Positions 21,226 to 33,796 are shown, counted from the stretch's first letter. The stretch: 64,000 bases of DNA from Athripsodes cinereus (GCA_947579605.1 OX388313.1:26849214-26913213), one strand, 5' to 3'. The notes: a model not told the origin generated them from the sequence alone. Translations and numbers: made by a program.

Positions 21226-22442
21226 AACATCTTATAATATTCAAAGTTTAAAGGACAGATTGAGTCTTATTTTTTTCGACATTTAGTTTGTTGAGTACTC
21301 CATAGGAATACGGAGCAAGGAGGTAGATAAATGGAGTAAGAATTTATTACTCAATATTTCTATTGTCTTCAAATATATACCAATTATTTAATATAATGAA
21401 TTCTCAATTCCAAAAACATTGTAATAAATTATTGTAAGCCTATAATCAGCAGAAGAAACGAATGAATTAAATAGAACAATTATTGATAAATTAGAGATTG
21501 ATGAAGGTTAAAGGAAAAAAATTAATTACATCACTACCAAAAATAATAATATTATAAGCTTTTTAAAAAATTCTGCCACAAAACTAAGTATGTAGTATCA
21601 ATCATTTGTAGACTAGAAGTTATATATTTTTCAAAGATCACCGGCAAAAGTCGTTAATTTTACTTAAGAGGATTGAAAAATAATAAGAACTTCTCAGCAA
21701 TACCAAGAAATGAGAGATTTCAGTTTTGTATTACTTGAAATAAGCCACCGAAATACGATAGATCAGAATTTTCAGAGAAAAAGTTTCATATCTCTATCAA
21801 ACACACCTAGTCATTTTATTTTTGTCAGACTATAACGAACGGAATATTTATTTAATTTGTTGCTGTCGCATAAATAGAGTAACCGGAGAACTCACTGCAT
21901 GTAATGAACGTACAGGAAGTCCTCTACTTCTTCAGATATCATTAACTAATCTTTGAACACAAGCCTCCCTATGATATTTATTTCCCTTTAGTCTCAAGCT
22001 TACTGAATCCACTTTGTTCTAGCGATTCGACTATATATCTTAAGGCATTCTAAAATATTTTCTGCTAGTTTTCGGTTGCCACTGCAGAACTTTTGTTGGT
22101 GGCTCACCTGACAATACATCCTGTTCAGTTTTAGGACAACAGCGAGCTTTCGACTAAGCTAGTAAATTTTCTTCATCGTGCCATAAATGTAAGATATTTC
22201 ATATTATTGTTTGGGTAATAAAGTCAGTGTTTAATATAATATAGGTTATATAGATTTTTTCCATCTTAAAACAAAAATAAAAACTTTTACAGTAGAATTA
22301 ATAAATTTTACTACTACAGAAGTATGCAAGATATTTAATAAAGACAACCCAATGGGAATCAAAAAGCGTTACATCTTTTATACAACTAGCGTTATGGCTG
22401 TAGGTAGGTACCCAAGAACTTTTTTTTAGATTATCTATCTAT
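21226..22442. other. Unassigned AT-rich DNA
   Basis: No match found. 22060-22160 is less AT-rich without a usable frame. Confidence 0.4.
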
Positions 22443-22565
22443 CTGCCAGGAGAATAATGGTACAGTTCAGATTTTCAATCATGTGATCCCGAGTCCAATT
22501 TCTCTTGCAGCCGACCTAGTTTACTTTCACAATACAAGCACAGTAAGCGTACTGTGAGAGTGTTT
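22443..22565 (+). mobile_element. SINE-T copy
   Basis: AATAATGGTACAGTTCAG (A-box-like) and TGATCCCGAGTCCAATTTCTC (B-box-like) are spaced as in SINE-T at 32650. CTTTCACAATACAAGCACAGTAAGC matches that copy's next block. It runs directly into a LINE fragment. Confidence 0.5.
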
Positions 22566-22569
22566 GGGA

Positions 22570-22830
22570 TGTATTCTTCTACTTCCTCTTTTTGCAAATC
22601 TATTCTTATGGCGTCGATATCTCCTGGGACACAGAGCTCCAGCTGTCACGCCATCTCTTTGCAGGTCTTCCAGGTAGGCGAGTTCCTGTTGGCACGTTGT
22701 TTACGTGGTCGCGCCAGAAGCGTCTTCTTTTCCTGCCCCATCTGACAATGTCTTCTGTATCGCAGGTCTCACGTATTCCATTGTAAGTTTTTTTTTTAAA
22801 TCTCAGATTCATCTATCAATCTTTACTATC
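22570..22830 (-). mobile_element. LINE C-terminal fragment (GRP/RWRDSW type)
   Basis: The minus frame 22812-22606 reads ETCDTEDIVRWGRKRRRFW, RDHVNNVPTGTRLPGRPAKR and WRDSWSSVSQE. The series W-x-DHV ... RPPGRP-x-KRW-x-D is a common LINE protein C-terminus in insects, but differs from LINE-A and LINE-B. No tail could be fixed. Confidence 0.55.
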
Positions 22831-23499
22831 ATGGTATCTCTCACAAGTTGGATAGCGGATCTGCTGTGTATTATAATGAACCTAAAGGTCTTTTCAATGT
22901 CTTAAAAACTAAGATATTCAGGATGGGTAGAACACAATACATTATATCTGAATGGAAACACTTAGACTAAAATTCATTATTATTGTCAATAAAATGCTTT
23001 ATATAAATACTTAACAACAGCATTGACAACATTACGTTTTTTGGGTTTTCTACGTAGCGTGGTAATGTTCCAAAATTTGTCGTTGAAACATATAAGAAAA
23101 CAAACTTATTGTAAACCAAGAACGTTTTTCGTATGAGAATATTTTGCAAACACTACATTGTTTTGAAACAATTTTAATTAAGTTTCAAACATGAGCAGAA
23201 TGAAAAGCTTCAACAATAATAATATATCTCGTATCTAATAATATATTCTGATTCTGTAAGCTTCTGGAAAACAACACCCCCTCCCCCCCCTATAGCACCC
23301 TTATAACTTATGTGTTATTGTTATTATTATTATTAAGTTGGATACAATCTAAGAACATCGCAAAGATGTCAGAAACGCTTTTATTGATAAGTAAAGAAAT
23401 TGAAAACATCGTAAAGTGGGTTAGGTGGAAGAGATCGCACCTCTGCGATAAACTCGCCCACTTCATATTGCATTTATTTCATATTTATACATAAGGTTT
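22831..23499. other. Unassigned; C-tract and TTA microsatellite
   Basis: 23277-23290 is a C-rich run (CCCCCTCCCCCCCC). 23314-23334 is a short TTA/TTG microsatellite. No gene. Confidence 0.4.
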
Positions 23500-23632
23500 T
23501 TGTATTTAAATTTGAATTCTTGACACAAACAACTTTGTTGAAGATAGAACATTATCATGTACAGCGTCCTCGAGGTGCTATGCCACAAATATGGAGCTTT
23601 AAATACTCTCCGTTATTATTATTATTATACTT
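23500..23632 (+). mobile_element. Retroposon 3' end, family J, with (TTA)n tail
   Basis: ATTCTTGACACAAACAACTTTG, TACAGCGTCCTCGAGGTGC and TTTAAATACTCTCCG are shared with 53278-53452. Here the end runs into TTATTATTATTATTATA; at 53392 the same point runs into (TA)30. The microsatellite is thus probably the element's own tail. Coding content not recognised. Confidence 0.6.
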
Positions 23633-23849
23633 TTTTAATAAAATTGCAATCAATACACAATAAAAAAATTAATAAATAATTAAGTCATTCATGATTTCCT
23701 AAAGTACTACTCTATAGTTTCAATATTTCCTACAATTAGAGGAATGAAAAACTTTATCAATCTCCCTTTCGTCCTTAATCGCACAGGATGTCGGCTAACC
23801 ATTAACCTTTAATAAGCGGCCAACACATTTTCTTTGAATGTGCACACCT

Positions 23850-23998
23850 ATTATTATTTTTTGATATCGGTGTTAGAGAAAGCAAGTAAGATAGTTCCAA
23901 AAACTTCACAGGATGAAAAAGATCATTCTTCATTGTGTCCAAGCCAGGAATCGAACCCGGGATCTTGTGACCTCCGCGCCACACCGACCACCAAATGA
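23850..23998 (-). mobile_element. SINE-1 copy, diverged
   Basis: CAGGAATCGAACCCGGGATC (reverse of a perfect B box, GGTTCGATTCC) and CCTCCGCGCCACACCG match SINE-1 heads at 27463, 35702 and 40550. A TTCTTCATTGTG body block is also shared. The tail side is not conserved. Confidence 0.6.
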
Positions 23999-23999
23999 C

Positions 24000-24680
24000 A
24001 TACCTACTAATAAATATTTGTTCCTACTTATTCAAAATAGCTTTCAAAACATTACCTTGTGTATAAATAATTAATCTTGTGTAGTAGGTGACTGGGTGTG
24101 TCATAGACCTACACGTAACTGTTAGCAAAATTAATAAAAACAACAAAAATTAAAAGGAAACGGTAATATTTTAATGTAATGAATATTTGACAATGCCATT
24201 AATATCACCAACAAATGTTGCTCACGTGAAATTCAATAAATTAAAAGATACCTACATCATTCGGATAGAAATAAATAAATAAAAATTGGAAAAGCTCCAA
24301 CATTAATTATTTATTAACGGAAGATATCAAAAGTTGGTAATATTTTCATTAAAAAATGTGGAGTCCCTCAAGGATCTGTCATCGGACCTGATTAAAATGT
24401 TTTTATTGATTTGTGTTTCATCGACTAATTTTATTTTAAACATATATTTAATGAGGTTATTAGTGATAATATTGTCTAGTTGTATCAATTTAAACAGATT
24501 TATGAATTTATAAATTATTTGAAAGATATGTCCAAGCAAAAATGCACTACATTTTATTTGCTGGAATAGCGCCATTTGGTGGATATAACTGAGATATTTG
24601 CATATCATATTATACTAAACTGAAGACCTAGAAAATGTATCTACTTCAAAATAAATACATAATATCTCTCTTTCTACTAA
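24000..24680. other. Unassigned AT-rich DNA
   Basis: Nothing recognised. Confidence 0.4.
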
Positions 24681-24810
24681 CATCATCACGGCCAAATCCC
24701 ACAAGTGAGATAGCCAGCAATCCAATAAACATGCCAACTTCTTTGTATCAATTGAATAGTAAGACATTCAGGAAGGTAGCTTACCTCATCACTGAATTGC
24801 AGATGCATCA
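24681..24810 (-). repeat. S3 repeat
   Basis: CATCATCACGGCCAAATCCC, ACAAGTGAGATAGCCAGCA, AATAAACATGCCAACTTC and GACATTCAGGAAGGTAGC, ending in ACTGAATTGCAGATGC: a complete S3 in reverse. Confidence 0.65.
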
Positions 24811-27198
24811 CATAATATGATGTTTTACGAACTCCTGCTTCTTACAGGACACTCGATAATTTATAGAAATGAGTGAACTACCTTTTATATTACCTAAAGC
24901 CAAATCGAGGTGAAAAAACTATTTTTGTACCCAAAAATACTTCTTCTTCTCCTTTGGCACTTATATAGGTGCCACATAGTGGTGGGATCTGCCTTTCTTG
25001 TTTTATTTCGCCTCTTGGTTCTGTCGACTGCATCCTCATGGAAAACATCGCAGTTCCGCATGTACCTATTGCTTCAAAAATATTATTTGGTCAAAACCAT
25101 CCACAGCCTTTGAGTCTATATTTCGTTTCAATTTTGTCTTAACTTAAAAAACAAAATGCTTTTAAAATTAAAAACATATGTAATAAATAACATTTAATAT
25201 AATTCAACAAAAGTTAATCATATATCCTACCACCTGAAATGGTCAAAAATGGCCAAAATGGTTTGTGTACGTACATTTTTTCGCTTCAAAATCAATAAGT
25301 TTTACAAAGTTGCTTACCTGTTATGTTCTGGTTTTGTATTAGTATTAGTTACAGTAGTAATAGTATTGACCGCCTCAACATAGTCCTAGTAACGCTTTCT
25401 ATTGTATGTGTTAGTATAGTAAACTGTATTAGTAGTAAACATCGTACTAAGGTGGTAGTTTTGTAGTAGAAATAATATGCGGCAATGGTCGACATGAATG
25501 AGGGGGAAAGCACCATAGAACGATCAATAAAATAAGCCCGCTGCTGTGTGGAACTATAATAGTAACAACTACGAATATTTTGAACATGTTTTTTATGCTA
25601 CGTTTAACTTACATTCCCATGTGAAATAGCATGCTTTTGATTAACAAGTCATTGGCCATTTATGGTCAACGAGGCCTTTTGAAAAAAACATAATGTCTTT
25701 TTTAACGCTCTTTTACGTTTCTTTAAAGAAGAAAACAACGGGGGTTCGCTTTAATTAGGTAACCTCTTTCAATGACATTCCAAAAACTCTAATTTTGGTC
25801 TCATAGGAACGTCGTATTATAAAAGAAGATTTTCCAGGCAAAAATAGTTTTTTATTAAGTCTATTATAAAGGGAAATTAAAAAACATCAACCGGTATCCG
25901 AAGAAGCTAAAAGGTAAAAACGGGCAGCGATCCATGGCACAAGATCGGAAAACTTGGAGGTATTACTTCGGAGGCTGAGGTTCTACAGATGCTGTTCGGC
26001 CGTGAGGTTGAAAGTATCATAAGTATTTTTATGTCAGAACCAATTTTTTTTTCCTTATCCAAAGTTTTCTCGTCATACCGTCTAAGTTTCAGTATTTTAC
26101 ACAGATACTTAATTCAAATATTAAATGTCAACTTATTACACTTGTTTCACACATTTATTAATCGATAATCTATTTTAATCGCTATCTTCAATAAAATCCC
26201 ATGATATTTGAATACGTATGTATTATCATAAAGAAACATGAGAATGTTACCTAATTCGAGTCGAATAGTCTAATAATAGTCATGCTTCTAACCATCATCA
26301 CTTCCTTCCCTTACTTCTTCTACTACGCAATCAACGTCTGCCCGTCCACCCATTCCAAATCATTATTAACTACACAATACACATAACATACGTAATAGTA
26401 TAGGATATATCTATAATGACAAGACAAAATAACACACTCTCCCGGGTCATAACTCGCGTTGAAGGTCGCTTTAGTTATTACGATTACATATCGTTACGTC
26501 ACTTCAAAATTGCTACACAGTCATTATGTTATTATTAGGCATAGGCACAGTCATTAAGTATACCTAGTCAATGTATATTTCTGTAATATTTATGACTAGT
26601 TGAAAGCCATCGTCGTCGAAGTAATGATAATCAAACTGAAAACATTATAGATAACAAAAAGTTTAATTATTTTATGCAGCTACCTGTAAAAAGGTGACAA
26701 TTGGGTAGGTACAAGGAAAATTAAAATAAAATTCAATTGAGACGCAATATAACAAATAAGCATTTTAGCAAAGTTCTCTAGACTGAACCAGTACCCCAGC
26801 ATATAAGTTATAGTTGCAACGACTAGGGTACACACTCCTTATGCGAGAATACAGGCTACCACTAAGATATTTGAAAACTACGGAAGAAGATGGAAGAGGT
26901 GGGTACATGTACGTTGAAAGGCTTGTTATTGACTTGTGGCAGGAAATTTTGGAAAAAGCAATGGTCAGTTATATCTCTAGAGAAAGTCCTTAGCACGACG
27001 TCTGGGCCTCCCAAACTAAATAGGTCCAGGAAAAAAATGAATATTCGTACTAAAATTGAAATGACAATATTTTGACAAATTCACCTTCCACACTTCATAC
27101 TATAGAAAGATTGAGAACCTATCATTACAATCTGAAATGTCAAAGACATATCAAATCATATATGAACTCTTTTTTTCTTTTTAGCAGTTGTGCAGTTT
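24811..27198. other. Unassigned 2.4-kb stretch
   Basis: 25340-25470 is rich in TAGTA/TAGTAATAG strings. 25920-26030 (GGCAGCGATCCATGGCAC ... GGAGGCTGAGGTTC) is less AT-rich and could be a decayed LINE end, but I could not align it. No credible exon. Confidence 0.4.
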
Positions 27199-27463
27199 TT
27201 TTACGAATATTTATTTATTTACATGTATAGACAATTCACACAGACCGAGCTAGTCCCAAACTAAGATATGAATCTTGTATTATGGGTACTAACACGACGA
27301 TACACATATATACAATGCACTGAACACATATACATGTAACACCCAGACCCAGGACAATTTGAAAAATGTCATTCTTCATTTTGCCCTGGCCGGGAATCGA
27401 ACCCGGGACCTCGTAACTCAAAGGCAAGTGCGTTAGCCTCCGCGCCACACCGGTTGTCGGTTA
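27199..27463 (-). mobile_element. SINE-1, full-length copy
   Basis: Minus strand: tRNA-like head (GGTGTGGCGCGGAGGCTAAC, then GAGGTCCCGGGTTCGATTCC with a perfect B box), body (AAGAATGACATTTTTCAAAT, GTAACACC ... ATACAAGATTCATATC), 3' end GGACTAGCTCGGTCTGTGTG followed by CTATACATGTAAATAAATAA. A Pol III-transcribed SINE of about 250 bp. It is not a tRNA gene: the 3' acceptor half is absent and the body is shared with 35456 and 40327. Confidence 0.8.
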
Positions 27464-29769
27464 TGCCTTGTATTAAAACCGCAATTACGGATTCTGATGC
27501 TATGCGACACATGTAAATAGATATTAAAATCGTTTAAAAATTAAATCATCTGCCACATTTTCTTACAAAAGTAGCGATGTTATCCAAGTTGAAATTGTGA
27601 TTTTTACTATCGACAAATTTACAACAGCACTGACTGGTCCGCATTCTGGTCCAGATTATTACACCCAATTATTATTATTTTATATACGACGCACACTACT
27701 GCCCTCTTTATTTGAATGCTCATTCGGGTTAACAACAACAACAACAACAACATACCTACACTGCAATCGTAAAAGTACACATAAATGATGTAATAAAATT
27801 ATAATGAACAATGTAATCATCAAAATATAATCGAGTTTTTGGATTCCACGTATTTATATGGAATTCCTGCAGATCTGATTGAATTTTCAGTGATTTACGT
27901 TTAGTAATTTTATTTGCGATAAAATTAAATAGAAAATGGTATTTTTTTTATTATCAAACACCCTGACAGCAAAATATGTGATTGTTACCTTAACATGTAG
28001 GTCGTCACAGAACCGAACCCGAAAAATGAGCCATATGTTGCACGTACTTAAAATTTTGTTCTACAACGATTTTCTCCAATAGAAATTTATTTTTTATCAC
28101 ACTTTCTTAAGTAAAAATCGCACAATTATTCTATTTAGGGACTCCATTATTTATATATATAATCTAAGTATATTCAACGAAAAAATATAGACAAGTATGT
28201 TGGTACATATTATAACTCAGAAAAAAATACTTAAGACTTTGTTGAGTCCGTGTAGGTATATTTTTTTCACAAACCGGAATCAAAGCTTCGAAGTTTTATC
28301 TCAGAATAATGTCTAACAAAATAACTTAATAAATCTTCTAACGGTAGGTACTTTATTAGCTTAGACATAACACTTGATATAAAACATTTTATAGGTACCT
28401 ACCTAAATAAAATAATGAACACCATAAACCTAGAAGTTCTGGATTGAACCTCGTGTACCAAAGGTATTTTAAATCAAGCTTTATTAATTTCTACAAATGG
28501 AAAGCCTACATATGTAAATTTAACACGTGATACTATAATATAATTATAAAGCTTAGGAAACGTCACCTTATTGGTAGAGTAGAACTTAATATTTATCTCT
28601 CAGTCTTACCCCTGAAATTCGGCTTATCATAGATCTCTGTGAGCACTTCAGCCTGTTGGCACTTGCTGCATTAAGTGACAGTATGGTTTCTATTCCATAT
28701 GCTGTCGCTGGGAGATACATGGTTGGTAGACTTTTTTCTTTAAATTTTAAATCTTTGGTGTAAGTTCACTTGGAAAAAGTTAATGTTAAATTATTAGAAA
28801 TGAAAAAAATAGCACTTCCACAGTGAAGAATTACAAACCTCTTTAAAAAAACTCATCTCTGATATGAGTTATTTATAGTTTCCCCGATATTGCACAAAAA
28901 CAAATGCTAGAGATATTTCTCTTTTATTACCACAGACTTACATTATCCCTACAATTATTTTTATTCTCAATAACAACTTGTATGTATTAAATTATAATTT
29001 CTTCACCTTGCGATAAACTGTTGATGAGAGCAGGAGCTCCTGAAATCCATCTCGCGACCAATAAAATCACCGTGATGTATCATACAAAAACGTGGTATGT
29101 AAAAACGATTTTGAAAATGTTTCTGAAATTGAATAGTTTTTCCTACGACTTTCTTTCATTCCCACACCTTTTGTCACTTTTCTTGTATTGAAATATTTAA
29201 GTCGTATAAAAATTTATTATGATATCGCCGCACATTTTTTTTTAAAAGGTACTTAAAAGTAAATATTAAAAATATACAAATTCAAAGGTTTCACAAATTT
29301 TCTCACAAAAAACATCTTAATATTTTACAAAGAAAGTATTTATTTGTATGTATATATTATTTATTAATTTTTCATGTGTGAAATGTATAGAAAAAATGGG
29401 TACAAGCTGAAAAAAAAATAGCTAAAAGTGAAACATAACATCAATAAGTTTTATCTTGACGTTTTCTATATAGGTACAACCTAATAATAAAGAAACGATT
29501 ACACTGTCAAACAAATACAACATGAGCTTAGGTTAAAAGAAACATTTAGTCAAAATTTGACGAGATATCCCATAAGAAGAAACAAAATTTGCCATGCGAG
29601 TTTTCCATAATATTTTCCATGAAACGATATTATTTTGTAAGTTGGAAAAATTTAGAAGTTGGTTGCCTCAAAAGAAGCTGAGAAGAGCAAGTATCAAACT
29701 TGTCTATTAAAAAACTAGATTGGAGTAATCAGTATGCAGTAAAAAAAAACAGATATCTCTAGAAGAAGT
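27464..29769. other. Unassigned 2.3-kb stretch; (AAC)7 at 27731
   Basis: 27731-27751 is a short AAC microsatellite. No transposon family or gene signal elsewhere; oligo-A/T and AT-rich throughout. Confidence 0.4.
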
Positions 29770-29830
29770 ATAGGTTAACTAGAAGACGTTGCTCAGCAAC
29801 AAGTCCGCCTTTTGGTCAAGATTTGTTAAT
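29770..29830 (+). mobile_element. LINE 3' end, family G
   Basis: GGTTAACTAGAAGACGTTGC then TCAGCAACAAGTCCGCCTTTT and GGTCAAG, as in 17775 and 18535. Confidence 0.5.
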
Positions 29831-29952
29831 TCTGAAGTTGTGTTATGTTATATGATGTTAAATATTGTCCAGTAAAAATTTAATTATTTATTTACTTAAT
29901 TATCTGGGTATCAAGACCTCCCGATCCAAGTTAGAGAAAGGAAAAAGATGTA

Positions 29953-29980
29953 AGTATTTATTTATTTATTTATTCAAGAC
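29953..29980 (-). repeat. (ATTT)n tract, probable retroposon tail
   Basis: GTATTTATTTATTTATTTATT followed by CAAGACCG looks like the A-rich tail of a minus-strand retroposon lying to the right (about 29980-30150), whose family I do not recognise. Confidence 0.4.
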
Positions 29981-30658
29981 CGTTTATTTTCAATACCGTT
30001 AACCGTTTCAATACCCTTTTCATCAGCTGGGATAACAATATGCACCTATGAGTTGTATGTATATACGTTTGCATGCTTGTATTATGCCTTTTAACCAAAA
30101 TCATTCCCAAACAAGTAGATGATTTCATAAAGAGAAGAATATAATGTTTCACGTCTTTTAAAATTGATACTTCAAAAAATTGTATAGTGTAAACGAGACT
30201 TAATAAAGGAAAAATACCTTCATAGGTGAAAACATTGAGAGAGAAAAAGTAGTTTCTGAGTTATTTTCATCAAAATTCTAGGTAAAATATAAGTAGGTAG
30301 TAATACTAGGCGCTTTGATATAATATTATAAATGTCGGCAAAGGTATTATTTGTAAAAGGGCGCCAAAATGGCGAGGTGTCTGAGGGTTATGGGGTGGGG
30401 TTGAATGTGGGGGGGATCTTAGAAGATAGGGGACAATCATAATAATAATATTATATATAGTGTACCTAACATACAGGCGTACCTCGGAATATACAAATTG
30501 TTAATTTGCAATACAAGACTTAAAAAAAGATCTAGATCACAAGTGGGACACCTTGGAAAGTAACAAAAAATTTAATTCTCATATTTGTGTATTTATAAAG
30601 CGAATCATCAAATAAGAAAACTTTTATTCCATCATTTTGATAGATAGTTTTAATTTAT
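29981..30658. other. Unassigned; G-rich patch at 30385-30415
   Basis: 30385-30415 has four G runs (GGG, GGGG, GGGG, G7) spaced by 4, 1 and 8 bases, close to a G-quadruplex pattern. It is preceded by GGCGCCAAAATGGCG-like sequence at 30360. Nothing else identified. Confidence 0.4.
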
Positions 30659-30965
30659 ACACATACATACATACCATCACGCCGCTTCCCTCGCGGGGTA
30701 GGCAGAAAGGATCGAGCGCCACTTCTTTCTATCCTTGCATACATCTTTCGCTTCCGTCACTGTCATACAATTCCTCATGCATGCTCTCCTGTTCAATGTG
30801 CTCAACACGTGACCGTCCTGTAGGGTTTCATTTAAGTGACCTTGCCATTTGATCCTCGGACGTCCACGTCTCCGCGCACCATTCCTCTCAGCCAAATATA
30901 TCTTCTTGGTCATTCTGTCCTCATTCATTCTTTCCACATGCCCGAACCATCTTAACTTATTCACA
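30659..30965 (-). mobile_element. LINE-B C-terminal copy, frame open
   Basis: Minus frame from 30964 to the stop at about 30677: MNKLRWFGHVERMNEDRMTK, RRRGRPRIKWQGHLNE, NRRACMRNCMTVTEAKDVC and DRKKWRSILSAYPAREAA. The stop is followed by GATGGTATGTATGTATGTG. Truncated further than the copy at 11472 but without stops. On the minus strand its 5' edge is near 30965. Confidence 0.75.
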
Positions 30966-30996
30966 TTTAATATTGTATTTCATTCTGCATATAAGA

Positions 30997-31110
30997 TTAT
31001 CTTCACGGCATGTCTCACAAAATGATTGGCTAATAGATATACTGCTTGTAACAGATACATTTATTGTATTAAACATTCAGATCTGCCTCTCCGTTTCATC
31101 AAATTAAAGA
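30997..31110 (-). repeat. S3 repeat, diverged
   Basis: CTTCACGGCATGTCTCACAA, TGATTGGCTAATAGATATACTGC and ACATTCAGATCTGCC keep the S3 order in reverse. Confidence 0.45.
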
Positions 31111-31163
31111 CAATTATAATTAATTGCATACCTTAAAATTCATCGTGAAATTAAAAATGTTAC

Positions 31164-31230
31164 ATATCTTGTACAACGCCTCGAGGAAAAAGAAAGAAAG
31201 AAAGAAGAAAGAATGATATCTTGTACAACG
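31164..31230 (+). mobile_element. 37-bp (GAAA)n insertion with 15-bp TSD
   Basis: ATATCTTGTACAACG is repeated exactly at 31164-31178 and 31216-31230. Between them lie CCTCGAGGAAAAAGAAAG and more GAAA units (31179-31215). The flanking direct repeat has the length of a LINE target-site duplication. The insert looks like an extremely 5'-truncated retroposon reduced to its tail. Confidence 0.65.
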
Positions 31231-31359
31231 AAAACCTGCCTGTTACAGTACACTCAAAAATAAAAGAGAAGAATGACAAGCCAATCTGATTTCGAGAACT
31301 CCAAAAAAATATAATAATTTCAGGAAATTAAAAACATGTTATTTTCACTAGATATGTTT

Positions 31360-31498
31360 TTTTATTGAGAGAAACGTCTTTCATCTTATAAGGACAGTGT
31401 TAATGAGATTGACAATGTCTTTATAAGACGAAAGACGTCTCTTGTTTTTTTTTTTATTTCATTATGGAGCTCTACTACCTCAACACCGACACAGTAAA
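31360..31498 (-). mobile_element. FB-A copy, imperfect palindrome
   Basis: The right edge shows the reverse of the FB-A end (AACACCGACACAGTAAATAA). Inside, AGAGAAACGTCTTTCATCTT (from 31368) pairs with TAAGACGAAAGACGTCTCT (to about 31442) around a short loop at 31405. The arms differ at several positions, so the fold-back plan is a family property and not only an event at copy 546. Confidence 0.7.
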
Positions 31499-31500
31499 TA

Positions 31501-32649
31501 ATATAATAATTTCACATCAAGAAAACGTGATGAAAACTCGACGTAATAAAATTCGTAAATCAGATATTATTGAGACTTCTTAATAATTATGTCGTATATC
31601 CAGGACCAATTGTGTACTCAACCAACAGGATACGGAGAAATGCGAAGGAGAGAACGAAGGTTATATTCCATGACGGTAATAACACATACAAAGTTGTAAA
31701 GTATCGTAATTGTAGCTACTTTCTCACAGAGTGTTTTTTTTTTCTAAACGGACACCATTACAGAATAACAAAATGGGTCGAGTAATAGTAGGTATTACAC
31801 ACTTCGTGCGTTTATCTATTTACTGAGATGCTTTTTGTAATTCTTCTTGCAAGTCCGTTTTAAATTGTTAATAATGTGTATTTGCAGAATAATCTAAAAA
31901 CGCAAAACCATTTATAAGGTGTTCACACATTCACGGACACACAATTATAAAATAAGTTTATTCGTACATTTCTCTATTCACTTTATACTTTTCATGTCCG
32001 TTTCACATAATAATTATGTAATGATACAAGAGCAAACAAAAGTTATTTTTACTAAGAATTCTAAAATACAACTAAAAAACTTAATTTATCGCAGAAACGT
32101 GCTGTTATTGAAGAAAAGTATTACTTAAAAACCAAATCATTGAACTCTAAAATCTATATAGAAGAGTTTAATAAAATAAAATAAAAAACTTTAAACGAAT
32201 AAGATACAAAACGGACATAAAGATACACTTGTCGCAAAATGTCCGTCAATAACAAAAAATGAAACACTGCCCAAAACCCACAACACTTTTACCAACTACG
32301 CAGGACGCGAGGTAACAAGAAACTTTATGGGACATTTTATTATATGGGATAATATTCTTTATTATATATATTTGTAACAGACACGTGTAGGTTAGAAGGG
32401 ATTATATACAAGGTAGATACCATCTTACAACAACAATAATAATCTTATGATCTGTCTTTTGTATCATACAATCAACAACAATATTCCCAAAGGTGCGACG
32501 AATTTAACGGACACCTTGCCCCACACGCATACCTACATACTTATACAATACAACAATGTGGAATTAATTATTGTCTCGCTATCTATTAATAACATTATGA
32601 AATTTTACACAAATATACCTAGTTGGCAGATTAATTGAATAATATATAA
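31501..32649. other. Unassigned AT-rich DNA
   Basis: Frames at 31570-31785, 31919-32128 and 32447-32638 have no motif; no repeat match. Confidence 0.4.
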
Positions 32650-32790
32650 TTGGCAGCCGGATGGTACAGTCTCGCGCTTTCCATCGAGAGGTCCCCGATT
32701 CAATTCCTCTTAGCTTACAATCCACAGCGTACTCACCACGCTAACATATTGCTTTCTGCGATCGTGTTTAGAATGTATTAATGTTATTTC
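32650..32790 (+). mobile_element. SINE-T, clearest copy
   Basis: GGCAGCCGGATGGTACAGTC contains an A-box-like TGGTACAGTCTCG, and 34 bases on, CCCCGATTCAATTCC is B-box-like. This is a tRNA-like head of about 65 bp. The unrelated body (GCTTACAATCCACAGCGTAC, ACATATTGCTTTCTGCGATC) recurs at 8555 and 22443. The mispaired acceptor end and dispersed copies argue against a functional tRNA. Confidence 0.55.
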
Positions 32791-33590
32791 TCAATGCCAA
32801 TCTGTCGTGGAAATGTTTCAATTCTAGATGGGTGAAAAAAAAACTAAAATGGTTGATGGTCATTCAATATATGTATGTAAGTCGAACAACATTATTAAAG
32901 TTACCCTCCACATACACAAGAATACGGATATATAGACGATTATTTTTAGAGTGACAGCCAAGAAAGGATAGAAAAAAATGAGAAAACCATATGTAAAGCT
33001 GTTTGGTGAAGTAAGGATTAAAAAATGAAAGCAGAGTGTGCAAAATAGGAAAATATGGAAAGCAAAAGGGAAGGCATTTATCGAAAAATGGGTGCGTAAT
33101 AGTTGATCGATAATCTATATAGATTTTTAGCAATATTCGTTAAATAATTGGTATTTAACGAAATATAGACAAAAAAATACATTAACTTTTCTTGTACACA
33201 ATAATGTTCGAAAACAAAAACGCTATGTAATCTGATACATTAAAAACAATATATAATAGATTTTTTACATAAATAATATTTATCTTAGTTTATTGATTAT
33301 GATTCTACAATAACAAATTTACCATCAACTGAAATTATTTTAGGAACATAATGGATATTTTGATAATATAATATTATCATGACATATACATAACTATCGA
33401 GTTACAAATTTTCTGAGCAACGTGGCTGAAAAGGTATGATGACAAAATGGCCGACAATTTGACCAAACTCACACTTTGATTTTTACACAGAAATTCGTCT
33501 TCATTTTCAGTATAAAAAGTGCTGTAATTATATTAATTATTGTAGGTTTATTGGAGTATTTTTTCTCGTTAAATTCCTTGCGATAGATTT
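32791..33590. other. Unassigned AT-rich DNA
   Basis: Nothing recognised. Confidence 0.4.
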
Positions 33591-33775
33591 CCTTTTTTTT
33601 TTTTTGATAATGATATATCTGGGTTTTGTTATAAACCCAAATACATCCTTATACACCTTTCACACTAAGCTAAAAGCTTGCGCTGTGAAAGGGGAGTTTG
33701 CCGGCACCTGAGATCGAACAACGGACCCCTTGTTCTGAAGGCCGAGACTCTACCTCCAGTCTACCGATGAACTCT
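33591..33775 (-). mobile_element. SINE-2
   Basis: An oligo-T run (33593-33604; the A tail on the minus strand) leads into GATATATCTGGGTTTTG, ATACACCTTTCACAC, TTGCCGGCACCTGAGATCG and GAGACTCTACCTCCAG. The B box is slightly altered. The 5' end is near GATGAACTC (33765-33775). Confidence 0.75.
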
Positions 33776-33796
33776 TTCTCTTACTGTTTGCATCAA

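Noticed and set aside
25920..26030. Less AT-rich patch possibly from a LINE C-terminus
   Set aside because: No frame gives a motif and no other copy in the window aligns.
27387..27460. tRNA-gene-like sequence with perfect B box (also at 23932, 35631, 40485)
   Set aside because: The tRNA-like part is the head of the dispersed SINE-1 family, followed by the same body and A-rich tail each time; no complete cloverleaf.
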